Shown piece by piece: positions 8,957 through 16,999 of a stretch of 64,000 nucleotides of DNA. The notes beneath the pieces were generated by a model. That model was given only the letters and a program-made list of their open reading frames with translations, ran no database searches and was not told the DNA's origin. The position numbers and the translations under genes are program-made. The stretch spans positions 515,501 to 579,500 of the forward strand of contig NZ_CP071501.1 in NCBI RefSeq assembly GCF_017354985.1. The letters are read 5' to 3'. Within the stretch, counting starts at the first letter, position 1; each line of letters begins with the position of its first letter. The stretch comes from Shewanella cyperi. Its GTDB lineage: Bacteria > Pseudomonadota > Gammaproteobacteria > Enterobacterales > Shewanellaceae.

Positions 8957-9028
8957 TTAAGCGGTTGCTAACATTTCCGGTCGAACGTCTCATGGCATCG
9001 GCTGAATATAATAAAAGTGGGGAAGCAT

Positions 9029-10015
9029 ATGGGCATAGCACGCAGGTTTATTATCCCTTGGTTACTGGCCGTTTTGACACCTAGTGTTCTGGCCGAGGAA
9101 CCATCCCCGGCATCCGAGTTGCCACCTCCCTATACCCAGATCTATGCCAGGATCGATGGCAATCCTGAGCTTTTGGTGTCTTTCCAGGATTTTTACCAAT
9201 ACAAGCGCCGAAACAAGTACTACCACAGTCAGCCACCGGAAGCCGAATATGCGTCTTTTGTAGAAAGCGTTCAAAACGAATGGCTGGAGCAGATAGTGCT
9301 GCAAAATTTTCTGCAGCAACAAAGACCTGATTTCCAGGTTGATAACAAAGAAGTCGATTCTCAAGTGACTCGCTTCGATGAGCAAATGCAGAACAACCCC
9401 GATTGGCCAGTGGTTAAGGATGCTTACCTCAAGGTCTATCGCCAGCGCTTAATTCGGGATCTGTTATACCGTGCCTATAAAGATGAATTTGAAAAGGCGG
9501 TGGCTGTATCCGAGGAAGAAGCGCGGCACTTCTATGAGCAGCACCCGGAAAAATTTACCCAGCCACCTCGTAATAGAGTGTCTTTGATCCTGCTGGGGGT
9601 CGACCCTTCGACCGGTGCTGAGGCCTGGGACAGTGCCCGTAAACAAATGGAGCAGGTGCGTTTCAGAATCGCCAATGGTGAAGATTTTGCCGAGATGGCG
9701 CGTGAGTTCTCCACCGATCCCACGGCAGAAAGCGGTGGCGATATGGGCTTTGTCCACAAGGGCAGTATTTCCAATATTGCCGATGAGGCTTTGGCTTCGC
9801 TAGCGCCGGGGGAAATGACCCCCGTACTGATGCTGCTGAACGGTATAGCCCTGTTCAGGCTGGATGAAAGGTTGCCCGAGCAGCACCACAGTTTTGATGA
9901 GGTCAAACAAAGGGCAACCGGCTTGGCACTGCAGGAAAAGCGGATTGATACCTGGAAAGACTTCATTACCGGTCTGAAGCAGGCGGCCAAGGTTGAAATA
10001 CTGATCAAAGACTAG
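9029..10015 (+). CDS. Periplasmic PpiC/parvulin-type peptidyl-prolyl isomerase (SurA-like)
   Basis: 328 residues from the ATG at 9029, which is preceded by GGGGAAG and starts a clean signal peptide (cleavage LA-EE). An in-frame GTG at 9017 would add four residues. The N-terminal half is helical, chaperone-like. The parvulin domain (about residues 165-275) carries the family pattern: FAEMAREFSTDPTAESGGDMGFV, split here as FAEMAREFS, then SGGDMGFV, then a DEALASLAPGEMTPVL segment. Such proteins fold outer-membrane barrels or exported cytochromes. It lies 11 bp before a barrel gene, so a dedicated chaperone for that barrel or for the neighbouring multiheme proteins is the natural reading. Confidence 0.88.
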   Translation: MGIARRFIIPWLLAVLTPSVLAEEPSPASELPPPYTQIYARIDGNPELLVSFQDFYQYKRRNKYYHSQPPEAEYASFVESVQNEWLEQIVLQNFLQQQRPDFQVDNKEVDSQVTRFDEQMQNNPDWPVVKDAYLKVYRQRLIRDLLYRAYKDEFEKAVAVSEEEARHFYEQHPEKFTQPPRNRVSLILLGVDPSTGAEAWDSARKQMEQVRFRIANGEDFAEMAREFSTDPTAESGGDMGFVHKGSISNIADEALASLAPGEMTPVLMLLNGIALFRLDERLPEQHHSFDEVKQRATGLALQEKRIDTWKDFITGLKQAAKVEILIKD

Positions 10016-10026
10016 AGACAACACCC

Positions 10027-11790
10027 TTGGCCGGTGCATCAAGGGCCACCCAGTGCTGGGTGGCGACAATTTTACTGGGGGCGGCGCCACAGTTGGCGGC
10101 CGTCACCTGGTTTGATTTGTCCGCACCACAACTGATGCAGTACGGAAGTTTTGGTTTGGCTGCCAGCTATGCCAAAGGCGGTGAAACTTATAGTCGGGAC
10201 TTATCGTTTATTGGTGATTATAACGGCAGGGCCAACAGCTCAGGCTATATCTACCGCCCCTGGGTGCTGGGACTGAATGTGAACGGGCAGCTGAATGGCC
10301 AGTTGCAGGAATACGACGTTTACGCCAATCAGTTGTATAACAGCCTTGCTTGGGGATTGGGCACTGGGCTGACCCTGTATCCGGCAGACGAGAGTCCGAC
10401 CTTTTTCAATGCCAATTTCAGCCAGGTACGCAGTCAGAGCAGCACGGACAACATCTTTAATACATTAAGCTTGGGTATCAGCAAAAATCTGAATTTCAGT
10501 GGGAATTCCCTAAACAGCAGATATGCATTTCGCAATGAAACAGAAAGCGAAAATGGGCGCGACTTCAAAGTACATGAGCTGGAGCTTAATTATACTGGCT
10601 TGTACGAGGACCATGATGAGTCGGGATACCTGAGATTAGATAGTCGAAAAGCCACTGCAGTGGGACTTGAGAACAGTGATTGGAATATTTATTTGGGGTA
10701 CAACCACAACTTCAATTACTGGGAAAGAAGTTACTCAAACATTGGTGGCAGTTATTCCGTCTCTAATCGCAGTAACAGCGAGTCGGATGTCGATCTGACA
10801 AACTTCAGGGTGTTTAACGGTAATAGTTGGAACATTGCCGACTTGCCTGAAATGAGATTGAGCTTGAATAACCAAGTCTACAGTCTGGAGCAGGATGGTC
10901 GTAATGAGGGTGGACAGGTCAATATCCAGAATTTGACCTGGTCTTCAAATATAGCAGCGGACTATGACTGGTCCGATACCCTCAGCAGCAATGCCTCAGT
11001 ACTGGTAGAAAAAAACGGTACTGTCGGTACGCTAAATGGTGAGCGGTACTTTGAGATGGACAGCACCCGTATATTGGAGCGCTTGGCGACCCGTTGGCGG
11101 GATAACTTCGATCTCGGTTTTGCCAGGTATAACGCCCATGTTCGAGGCAGCTTTAACGCTTCGCAGGGGGAGCAGGATGCTCAGGATGTGCAACTGGATC
11201 TGAGCCATGGGATTAGGCGTGATTTTTCACCAGTAGTCGGCGCAATTGGTTTGTCATTGACACAGGCTTATACCCGAACATTGACATTTTCGGATAGCGA
11301 GTCGTCGAGCGACAGATTGGCCCACAGTTTTGATGTGAACTGGAACCTGGGAGAAGGGGCAAGCAACACCAATATTTTTGGCCGTATCAGCCATGATATG
11401 TCGCCCATGGACGGCGGTAGCTGGCAGGAGCGCATTGATGTGGGGGTGGAAAGTGCCAGTATGGCGTCCTCCCGCGCCAGTTTCGGTGGCCGTATGAACT
11501 ACGGCTGGAGCCGAACCGTGTTTGCCGGCTCGGATTTGGAGTCACAGAGTGCTTGGGGCAATCTCTGGTACAGAGAACAGGATCTATTTGATATTTGGGG
11601 CTTGTTGCTTGAAGCCACTTTAGATCTGCCGTTGGAGAACTATTTCTTCAACGATGGCAATAACAGGAATGATGTAGCCACATTGGACGTAAAACTGAAG
11701 TACAACATAGGCAGGCTGGAAATCAGATTCAGTTCGGTTTTCAGTGAGACTTCGGAATTCTATTCAATCTCTGCGCGAAGAAAATTTTGA
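10027..11790 (+). CDS. Outer-membrane beta-barrel protein, candidate conduit/export pore of the cytochrome island
   Basis: About 587 residues with a signal peptide from a TTG start (cleavage near LAA-VTW). The body is rich in alternating polar/hydrophobic strands with aromatic girdles (SYAKGGETYSRDLSF, YNHNFNYW, NLWYRE) and ends in the C-terminal strand EFYSISARRKF, whose final Phe is typical of BAM substrates. No heme motif is present. Length and composition recall MtrB/PioB-like porins, but I see no MtrB signature such as an N-terminal CXXC. Periplasmic triheme proteins follow at once, so it may be the barrel of a porin-cytochrome conduit or the pore through which the filament cytochrome leaves. 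The TTG start is uncertain. The middle part (about 10480-11100) is more AT-rich than its surroundings. Confidence 0.75.
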   Translation: MAGASRATQCWVATILLGAAPQLAAVTWFDLSAPQLMQYGSFGLAASYAKGGETYSRDLSFIGDYNGRANSSGYIYRPWVLGLNVNGQLNGQLQEYDVYANQLYNSLAWGLGTGLTLYPADESPTFFNANFSQVRSQSSTDNIFNTLSLGISKNLNFSGNSLNSRYAFRNETESENGRDFKVHELELNYTGLYEDHDESGYLRLDSRKATAVGLENSDWNIYLGYNHNFNYWERSYSNIGGSYSVSNRSNSESDVDLTNFRVFNGNSWNIADLPEMRLSLNNQVYSLEQDGRNEGGQVNIQNLTWSSNIAADYDWSDTLSSNASVLVEKNGTVGTLNGERYFEMDSTRILERLATRWRDNFDLGFARYNAHVRGSFNASQGEQDAQDVQLDLSHGIRRDFSPVVGAIGLSLTQAYTRTLTFSDSESSSDRLAHSFDVNWNLGEGASNTNIFGRISHDMSPMDGGSWQERIDVGVESASMASSRASFGGRMNYGWSRTVFAGSDLESQSAWGNLWYREQDLFDIWGLLLEATLDLPLENYFFNDGNNRNDVATLDVKLKYNIGRLEIRFSSVFSETSEFYSISARRKF

Positions 11791-11837
11791 TGGTTCAACC
11801 CATTAAATGTCGTGAAACCATAGGGGATGCAGTGAGT

Positions 11838-12263
11838 ATGGTGAAAAAAATTAATAAAGTGCGAAGCGCTATTTTGGCCTGTGCCACAGCGTTGACCATG
11901 TTGGGACTGGCATTGCCCATGTCGGCCCAGGCCGAATACGGTGACATAGTCATCAACAACTATGCCGATCAGGCCGGTATGAATCCCGTGGTATTTCCTC
12001 ACTGGTTCCACCGTGCCCGTTTCCGTTGCAAGGTGTGCCATGCGGATCTGGGCTTTAAGTTTAAGGCTGGCGGCAATGAAATCAACATGTTGAAGATTAT
12101 TGATGGCCAATATTGTGGCGCCTGCCACAACGGTGAAATTGCCTGGCAGGTGGAAAACTGCAACCTGTGTCACTCCGGCAAACCGGGAACGCCGACCCAG
12201 GTACACGGCAGCACGGTACAAAAGCTGGTGACTCCCGCCAACGCCAAGAATAAGGGGAAGTAA
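11838..12263 (+). CDS. Triheme c7-type cytochrome (nanowire_3heme-like), periplasmic
   Basis: 141 residues from the ATG at 11838, chosen because it begins the signal peptide (cleavage AQA-EYG). Another ATG at 11790 overlaps the barrel stop. Three hemes: CKVCH, CGACH and CNLCH. Conserved VVFPHWFHR and INMLKIIDGQYC supply extra His ligands. The pattern matches the short triheme domain family TIGR04257. It is a close relative of 15580-15957 (same FPHWFHR, GxYCGxCHNG and CHSGKPG blocks). Probable role: carrying electrons across the periplasm to or within the barrel complex. Confidence 0.9.
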   Translation: MVKKINKVRSAILACATALTMLGLALPMSAQAEYGDIVINNYADQAGMNPVVFPHWFHRARFRCKVCHADLGFKFKAGGNEINMLKIIDGQYCGACHNGEIAWQVENCNLCHSGKPGTPTQVHGSTVQKLVTPANAKNKGK

Positions 12264-12266
12264 GCC

Positions 12267-13223
12267 ATGAACGCATTCAGTAAAGTGATAGCCGTATCCG
12301 TCGCAATGCTGTCATCGGCCGCAACCCTGGCGCTGGATCTGAAACAGGGCGAGGCCCTGGTGAACGAGCGCTGCTCCGCCTGTCATAAACCCGGCGTCAT
12401 GGGCGCTCCCAAGATGGGCAACAAGGCCGACTGGGAACCCAGGGCCGCCCAGGGCTACAAGACCCTGTTGGAACACGGTATGAAAGGCCTTAACGGTATG
12501 CCACCCAAGGGCGGCGCCGTGGACGTCAGCGATGAAGTGTTTGAATCTGCAGTGACCTTCCTGCTGCAAAGCGCAGGTGTGCTGGAACAGGCCAAGTCCG
12601 GCAAAGCTGCACCCGCCCCGGCCAAAAAGGCCGATCCCAAGCCTGCCGCTCCCGCCAAGCAGGAAACCGCCGTCACCGCCAAGGTGATGCAGTCGGCAGA
12701 AGGCAAGCAAAAGGTCAAACCGGCACTGAAATTCAATCGCCTGATGAAGAGTGCCGAGGAGTGGAACCCACCGCCATATGAGGATGGTATCCACGATCCC
12801 GAAGGTGAGGGTGCCTATGCACTGCAACCGCCGAAGGAACTGTTTGAATCCCTGCCCAAGGCCCCCAGTGGAAACAGGGTGGATTGGGTCAAGGCTCTGG
12901 AAGGTGGCGCCATCACACCCAGATACGACCGTACTGATCCCAGCAAGCAACCCTTTGTGATGGATCTGAACATAGTGCGTGAAGTGAAGGGCTTTATGCC
13001 GGACGTGGTTTATCCACACAAGCAGCACACCGAATGGCTGGATTGTTCCAACTGTCACCCCGATATTTTTATTCCCAAGAAGGGGGCCAACCAGATCAGC
13101 ATGGCGGCCATTCTCATGGGTGAGAAATGCGGTGTTTGTCATGGCAAGGTGGCCTTCCCGGTATCTGAATGCCGCAAGTGTCACTCCAAGAACAAGACCC
13201 AGCCCGTGGGCATTAAACAATAG
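12267..13223 (+). CDS. Four-heme fusion: cytochrome c5-like domain plus triheme c7 domain
   Basis: 318 residues with a signal peptide (cleavage near TLA-LD). An N-terminal c5-like domain (residues about 25-110) has CSACH and MPPKGG. It is joined by an Ala/Pro/Lys linker (about 112-150) to a segment with DGIHDPEGEGA and a C-terminal triheme domain (CSNCH, CGVCH, CRKCH; about 240-312). The second half is homologous over its length to 14960-15583, including the IHDPEG, NxVDWVxAL and FPHK/YPHKxHTxWLDCSNCH blocks. The fusion would link a one-electron c5 carrier to a triheme wire in one polypeptide. It starts 3 bp after the preceding gene, so translation is probably coupled. Confidence 0.9.
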   Translation: MNAFSKVIAVSVAMLSSAATLALDLKQGEALVNERCSACHKPGVMGAPKMGNKADWEPRAAQGYKTLLEHGMKGLNGMPPKGGAVDVSDEVFESAVTFLLQSAGVLEQAKSGKAAPAPAKKADPKPAAPAKQETAVTAKVMQSAEGKQKVKPALKFNRLMKSAEEWNPPPYEDGIHDPEGEGAYALQPPKELFESLPKAPSGNRVDWVKALEGGAITPRYDRTDPSKQPFVMDLNIVREVKGFMPDVVYPHKQHTEWLDCSNCHPDIFIPKKGANQISMAAILMGEKCGVCHGKVAFPVSECRKCHSKNKTQPVGIKQ

Positions 13224-13232
13224 AGGTACGCT

Positions 13233-14033
13233 GTGAAATACCTGACGTCCCCTTTGCTGCTGTTGCTCTTGTCTGTGCCCCTGGCGGCACAGACCGAGCC
13301 CGCTTTCGTGCAAAAGCAGCAGTTGATCGACAAGCTGGTCAGCTCTCAGCCAAAACAGATGTCGGCCGAAGTTCAAAAGGCCCGCGCCGATATCAGGGAG
13401 CTGCAAGCCAAGGCCCAAAGGCACTATGACGCCGGGGCGCTGGAGTTGGCGTCCGAGCTGCAACGGCAGGCCTTTGCGCTGGCGGTCAAACTCAGATCCC
13501 AATTGGGGGGCGGTCAGGCTGCAGAAGAGAAAAGCCTGGAAAAGTTCAAGGCCATGCTGGCGGTAAGTCAGGATTATGTGCAGCTATTGCGGCAGGAAAA
13601 GCAGCCAACGGCGGCACTGGCGCTGGCCGAGACCCGGCTTGGTCAGCTAAAGCAGCAAGCCAAGGCTGGTCAGTGGCAAGCATCTTGGGACGAACTGGAT
13701 GATTTGCACTACGCGCTGGCACTCCAGGTCAGTCGGACGCTCGACAAGCAGGAACGTACCGTTGAGCTCAAGCTGGATACCCCGCAGCAGCAGTATGACT
13801 ATGAGGTCCGCATCTACGATGGCATGCTGCTGATGCTGGAGCGCTCAAAAGAGGGAATGGACAAGGCGACACTGAGCAAACTGCAGCAACAGCTGGCGCA
13901 GGCTGGTACACTCAGGGAAAAAGCCCGGGCCTTGGTAAAGGGTAAGCAAACGGCGCAGGCCGTGACTGTTATGGAAGACGCAAACCTGGAATTGAAGCGT
14001 GGGATGAGAATGATAGGCATCAACCTGCCTTAG
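13233..14033 (+). CDS. Periplasmic helical (coiled-coil/TPR-like) protein of unknown function
   Basis: 266 residues from a GTG start, 9 bp after the preceding stop. A signal peptide (cleavage AAQ-TEP) is followed by almost entirely helical sequence rich in Gln, Lys, Ala and Leu (for example LRQEKQPTAALALAETRL). There is no heme motif or other catalytic signature. It is distantly homologous to the next gene: both carry a Y-x-Y-E segment near the middle and end in an R-M-x-G-I-x-x-P motif (GMRMIGINLP here). Sandwiched between heme genes, it may be an assembly or scaffold factor. No function is assigned. Confidence 0.8.
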   Translation: MKYLTSPLLLLLLSVPLAAQTEPAFVQKQQLIDKLVSSQPKQMSAEVQKARADIRELQAKAQRHYDAGALELASELQRQAFALAVKLRSQLGGGQAAEEKSLEKFKAMLAVSQDYVQLLRQEKQPTAALALAETRLGQLKQQAKAGQWQASWDELDDLHYALALQVSRTLDKQERTVELKLDTPQQQYDYEVRIYDGMLLMLERSKEGMDKATLSKLQQQLAQAGTLREKARALVKGKQTAQAVTVMEDANLELKRGMRMIGINLP

Positions 14034-14043
14034 GGAGTTTTTG

Positions 14044-14940
14044 ATGTATAAACACCGTTTTTCCACTGTTCTGCTTGCCTTGTCCCTGGTGTGTGCCGGG
14101 ATACCGGCAATGGCTGAAACTCAGGCTCCGGAATACCCGCCGCTGAATGTGCAGCCCGAGGGTAAGCCCAGCCGTTATGCTTTTGTGGCCAAGTTGCTGG
14201 AGGTGTCTTCCGGTGCCAAGCAGGTGCAAGCCAGCACAGACCCTGAAGTGATAGCCACCTATAACGAAGCCCGCAAGCTGTTCGAACAGGCCAATACCGC
14301 CGCCGACACTACCGGCATCAACATGTACCTGAACATGGCGGTGGGCAAGATGTACAGCGCCATTCAGGCTTCGACTCCCAAAAAAGTCAGTTCAGACAAA
14401 TTCAAACAGGATTATGAACAGCGGCTCAAATCGGTTGATGCCCTGTCCGAGGCCTATCAGCGCATAGTGCAGGAAAAGCAAGCCGAAGAAAAAGGCAAGC
14501 TGGTGATGGCTCAGGTGGCTAAACACAAGTCTGCCGCCGCTGATCTCGGGGCCAAAGACGACTATCAGGCGGCCAGAACCGAGCTGGATCTGGGTTACAA
14601 CCTGATAAAAAGCGCCATTGAACTGCTGCGCGGTGGCGATACCCTGACCCGCACCCTGAGCTTCGCCAGTGCCGAGGAAGAGTACCATTACGAAAAAGAC
14701 CGTAATGATACCCACTTTATGCTGGTTAACCTGTTGGTGAACAGCAAGCTGGAAAGCAAGCCTCAGTCCTTCAAGGATAAAATTGCCCAGATGGTGCAGG
14801 AGGCAACCGAGGCCCAGGAAGTGGCCGAATCACTCGCCAAGAAAGGCAAGCACAAGGAGGCCATTGCCAAGTTGGAAGAGTCGACTTCCGTATTGGTCAA
14901 GGCTATCCGCATGGGCGGTATCTTTATTCCCAGCGCCTGA
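14044..14940 (+). CDS. Periplasmic helical protein, paralogue of preceding gene
   Basis: 298 residues from the ATG at 14044 (an in-frame TTG lies 3 bp earlier). A signal peptide (cleavage AMA-ETQ) precedes a helical body. EYHYEKDRNDTHFMLVNLL and the terminal IRMGGIFIPSA align with QYDYEVRIYDGMLLML and MRMIGINLP of the gene before. It has no Cys besides the one in the signal peptide, so it binds no c-type heme. The tandem pair suggests a heteromeric periplasmic structure associated with the triheme proteins on either side. The function is unknown. Confidence 0.8.
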   Translation: MYKHRFSTVLLALSLVCAGIPAMAETQAPEYPPLNVQPEGKPSRYAFVAKLLEVSSGAKQVQASTDPEVIATYNEARKLFEQANTAADTTGINMYLNMAVGKMYSAIQASTPKKVSSDKFKQDYEQRLKSVDALSEAYQRIVQEKQAEEKGKLVMAQVAKHKSAAADLGAKDDYQAARTELDLGYNLIKSAIELLRGGDTLTRTLSFASAEEEYHYEKDRNDTHFMLVNLLVNSKLESKPQSFKDKIAQMVQEATEAQEVAESLAKKGKHKEAIAKLEESTSVLVKAIRMGGIFIPSA

Positions 14941-14959
14941 TGAAAAGAGGTGATATTGC

Positions 14960-15583
14960 ATGAGATTACTCACGGGCGCGCTGCTGATGCTGCTTGGGTT
15001 GGCAACGGCCTGGGCGGCAACTGAGCCAAAAGACCCCAGGGTCTGGCTGCAGTTGCAGCAGGATGGTATTCACGATCCCGAAGGCCCGGGCGTCACTGTG
15101 TTGCAGCAGCCCGAGGAAGCACTCAAGGAGATGCCCCCTGACTTTCAAGGGGTTGGCAATCAGGTCGACTGGGTGAGGGCACTCAATCAGGGCGTTATTC
15201 AGCCCATAGATAACCTCTATGAGGCCACCGAGGTGCGCCGTTTGGATCTGGATATCATCATGCCCAATACCGGTGAAATGCCCAGGGTCAGGTTTCCACA
15301 CAAGGCCCACACGGATTGGCTCGATTGCAGCAACTGCCACGATAAAATCTTTGTCCCCAAGGCCGGAGGCAATCCGACCAATATGTTTGTGATCCTGGCA
15401 GGCGAATATTGCGGCCGCTGTCACGGGGCCGTGTCTTTCCCGCTCACCGAGTGTCGTCGCTGCCACAGCGTGGCCTGGTCGGAACCCGTTAAAGGTGGAC
15501 CTCAGCCATTGCCCTCCAGGGTGTATGAGCCGGTTACGGAGCAAGTGGATCCCCGCCTTAAGCAACAAGGGGGGAATCAATGA
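14960..15583 (+). CDS. Triheme c7-type cytochrome with N-terminal IHDPEG region
   Basis: 207 residues with a signal peptide (cleavage WAA-TEP). The N-terminal segment DGIHDPEGPG...NQVDWVRALNQG precedes a triheme domain with CSNCH, CGRCH and CRRCH and an extra ligand block FPHKAHTDWLDC. It is the single-domain counterpart of the C-terminal half of 12267-13223, and the same module is fused to DUF1566 in 22421-23497. Its end overlaps the next start by 4 bp, so translation is coupled. Confidence 0.9.
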   Translation: MRLLTGALLMLLGLATAWAATEPKDPRVWLQLQQDGIHDPEGPGVTVLQQPEEALKEMPPDFQGVGNQVDWVRALNQGVIQPIDNLYEATEVRRLDLDIIMPNTGEMPRVRFPHKAHTDWLDCSNCHDKIFVPKAGGNPTNMFVILAGEYCGRCHGAVSFPLTECRRCHSVAWSEPVKGGPQPLPSRVYEPVTEQVDPRLKQQGGNQ

Positions 15584-15957
15584 CCTGCTGGCGACGAATA
15601 TTGACAGTCATTTTTATTGGAACGCTGGCCACTGGACCTGTGTGGGCCGAATATGCCGATGTGGTGCTCAACCGCTATGCAGAGAGTCAGGGGATGCGCC
15701 CTGTGGTGTTTCCGCACTGGTTTCATCGCACCAGGGTGAAATGCAAGGTATGTCATTCGGAGCTGGGATTTGAAATGCGTGCCGGTTCCAACGATGTGCG
15801 CATGAGTGACATCATAGATGGCAAGTTCTGCGGCATGTGCCACAACGGTAACGTAGCCTGGAGCACCGAGCATTGTGACCGTTGCCACAGTGGTAAGCCG
15901 GGCCTGCCCAGTGGCATCTATGGTGGCAACAAAACATCGGGGCCATCCATATGGTGA
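15580..15957 (+). CDS. Small triheme c7-type cytochrome
   Basis: 125 residues with a signal peptide (cleavage VWA-EYA). Hemes: CKVCH, CGMCH and CDRCH. FPHWFHRT and CHNGNVAW blocks mark it as the paralogue of 11838-12263. The start ATG overlaps the previous stop (ATGA), and its end overlaps the next gene. Probably a periplasmic electron carrier of the same complex. Confidence 0.9.
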   Translation: MTCWRRILTVIFIGTLATGPVWAEYADVVLNRYAESQGMRPVVFPHWFHRTRVKCKVCHSELGFEMRAGSNDVRMSDIIDGKFCGMCHNGNVAWSTEHCDRCHSGKPGLPSGIYGGNKTSGPSIW

Positions 15958-16988
15958 TGCGGCTGCTGGCCTGTGCTGTGATATGGCTATCACTGGCCGG
16001 CTGTGCCAGCGTCGAGACCCAGGCCCGCTTCGAATTTTCCTCCCAATACAGCAGCTTTCCTTTGGTCTGGCCCTCGGTGGATGTACCCCGTTACCAGTAT
16101 TTGGGTGACATCATAGGTGAGCAGAATTTTCACCATGAATATGTGCAGCAAAGCACTATGGCGCGCTTCTGGCAGTGGCTGATTGGCGAGGCCGATAAAC
16201 TGCCCAAGCAACTGGCCCGGCCCCAGGGGCTGGCGGTGGACGGCGAAGGCCGGCTTTATGTCAGCGATGTGGGCTCGGCCGCGGTACTGATGTTTGACAC
16301 CAAGACCAATCAGTTTGCCTATTGGGGCACTGAAAATGGCCGTGCCTTCCAGTCTCCTGTAGGACTCGCCATCAAGGACAATAGCCTGCTGGTGGCAGAT
16401 TCAGAGGCGGCCTGTATTTGGGAACTGGACAGGCTCTCAGGTAAACTATTGAAACGCCATGAATTCAATAGCATAGCCCAACCCGTTGGTTTGGCGTGGG
16501 CGGCCAACCGACGCCAGTGGTTTATCAGCGATGCCCAGAATCACAGCATACATATGCTGGATGAAAACCTGGCTTATGCCGGCCTGCTGGCCAATGTCCC
16601 CGAGCTGAACCGGCCCACCTTTTTGGCCTATCGGGATGGTCAGTTGCTGATTGCCGACACCCTGGCCGCCAAGGTGTACAGATTAAGCCTGGACTCGGGG
16701 GAACTCTTGTCCCTTGGCCAACGGGGTGACAGGGTCGGAAACCTTAACCGCCCCAAGGGCGTTGCCTTTGACGGTGCTGGACGGATTTACGTGGTCGAGT
16801 CCTATTTCGATCACCTGTTAATTTTCAATCAGCAAGGTGAGTTTTTATTGCCTATAGGGGGCAGCGGTGCTGAGCCTGGCAATTTTATGTTACCCTCTGG
16901 TGTGGTAGTGGATGGGCAGAATCGGGTGTATGTCAGTGATATGCTTAATGGCAGGGTCACAGTGTTTCAGTACCTGGGCACGGAGTGA
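15951..16988 (+). CDS. NHL-repeat beta-propeller lipoprotein
   Basis: 345 residues. A lipoprotein signal with lipobox LAGC sits near residue 20, so it is anchored in a membrane. NHL-type blades follow from about residue 75: PQGLAVDGEGRLYVSD, SPVGLAIKDNSLLVAD, QPVGLAW, RPKGVAFDGAGRIYVVE and LPSGVVVDGQNRVYVSD, giving a six-bladed propeller. It is paralogous to 40676-41821. NHL proteins recur beside extracellular multiheme cytochrome genes in Geobacter, where their job is unknown; a protein-protein docking role is inferred. The start overlaps the previous gene by 7 bp. Confidence 0.88.
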   Translation: MVMRLLACAVIWLSLAGCASVETQARFEFSSQYSSFPLVWPSVDVPRYQYLGDIIGEQNFHHEYVQQSTMARFWQWLIGEADKLPKQLARPQGLAVDGEGRLYVSDVGSAAVLMFDTKTNQFAYWGTENGRAFQSPVGLAIKDNSLLVADSEAACIWELDRLSGKLLKRHEFNSIAQPVGLAWAANRRQWFISDAQNHSIHMLDENLAYAGLLANVPELNRPTFLAYRDGQLLIADTLAAKVYRLSLDSGELLSLGQRGDRVGNLNRPKGVAFDGAGRIYVVESYFDHLLIFNQQGEFLLPIGGSGAEPGNFMLPSGVVVDGQNRVYVSDMLNGRVTVFQYLGTE

Positions 16989-16999
16989 ATGGGAATAAA

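Noticed and set aside
10027..11790. Assignment of the barrel as MtrB
   Set aside because: No N-terminal CXXC and no MtrA/MtrC neighbours; only size and barrel character agree.
12312..13502. A 396-codon minus-strand frame
   Set aside because: Antisense to the c5-triheme fusion and the helical protein genes, which have heme motifs and signal peptides.
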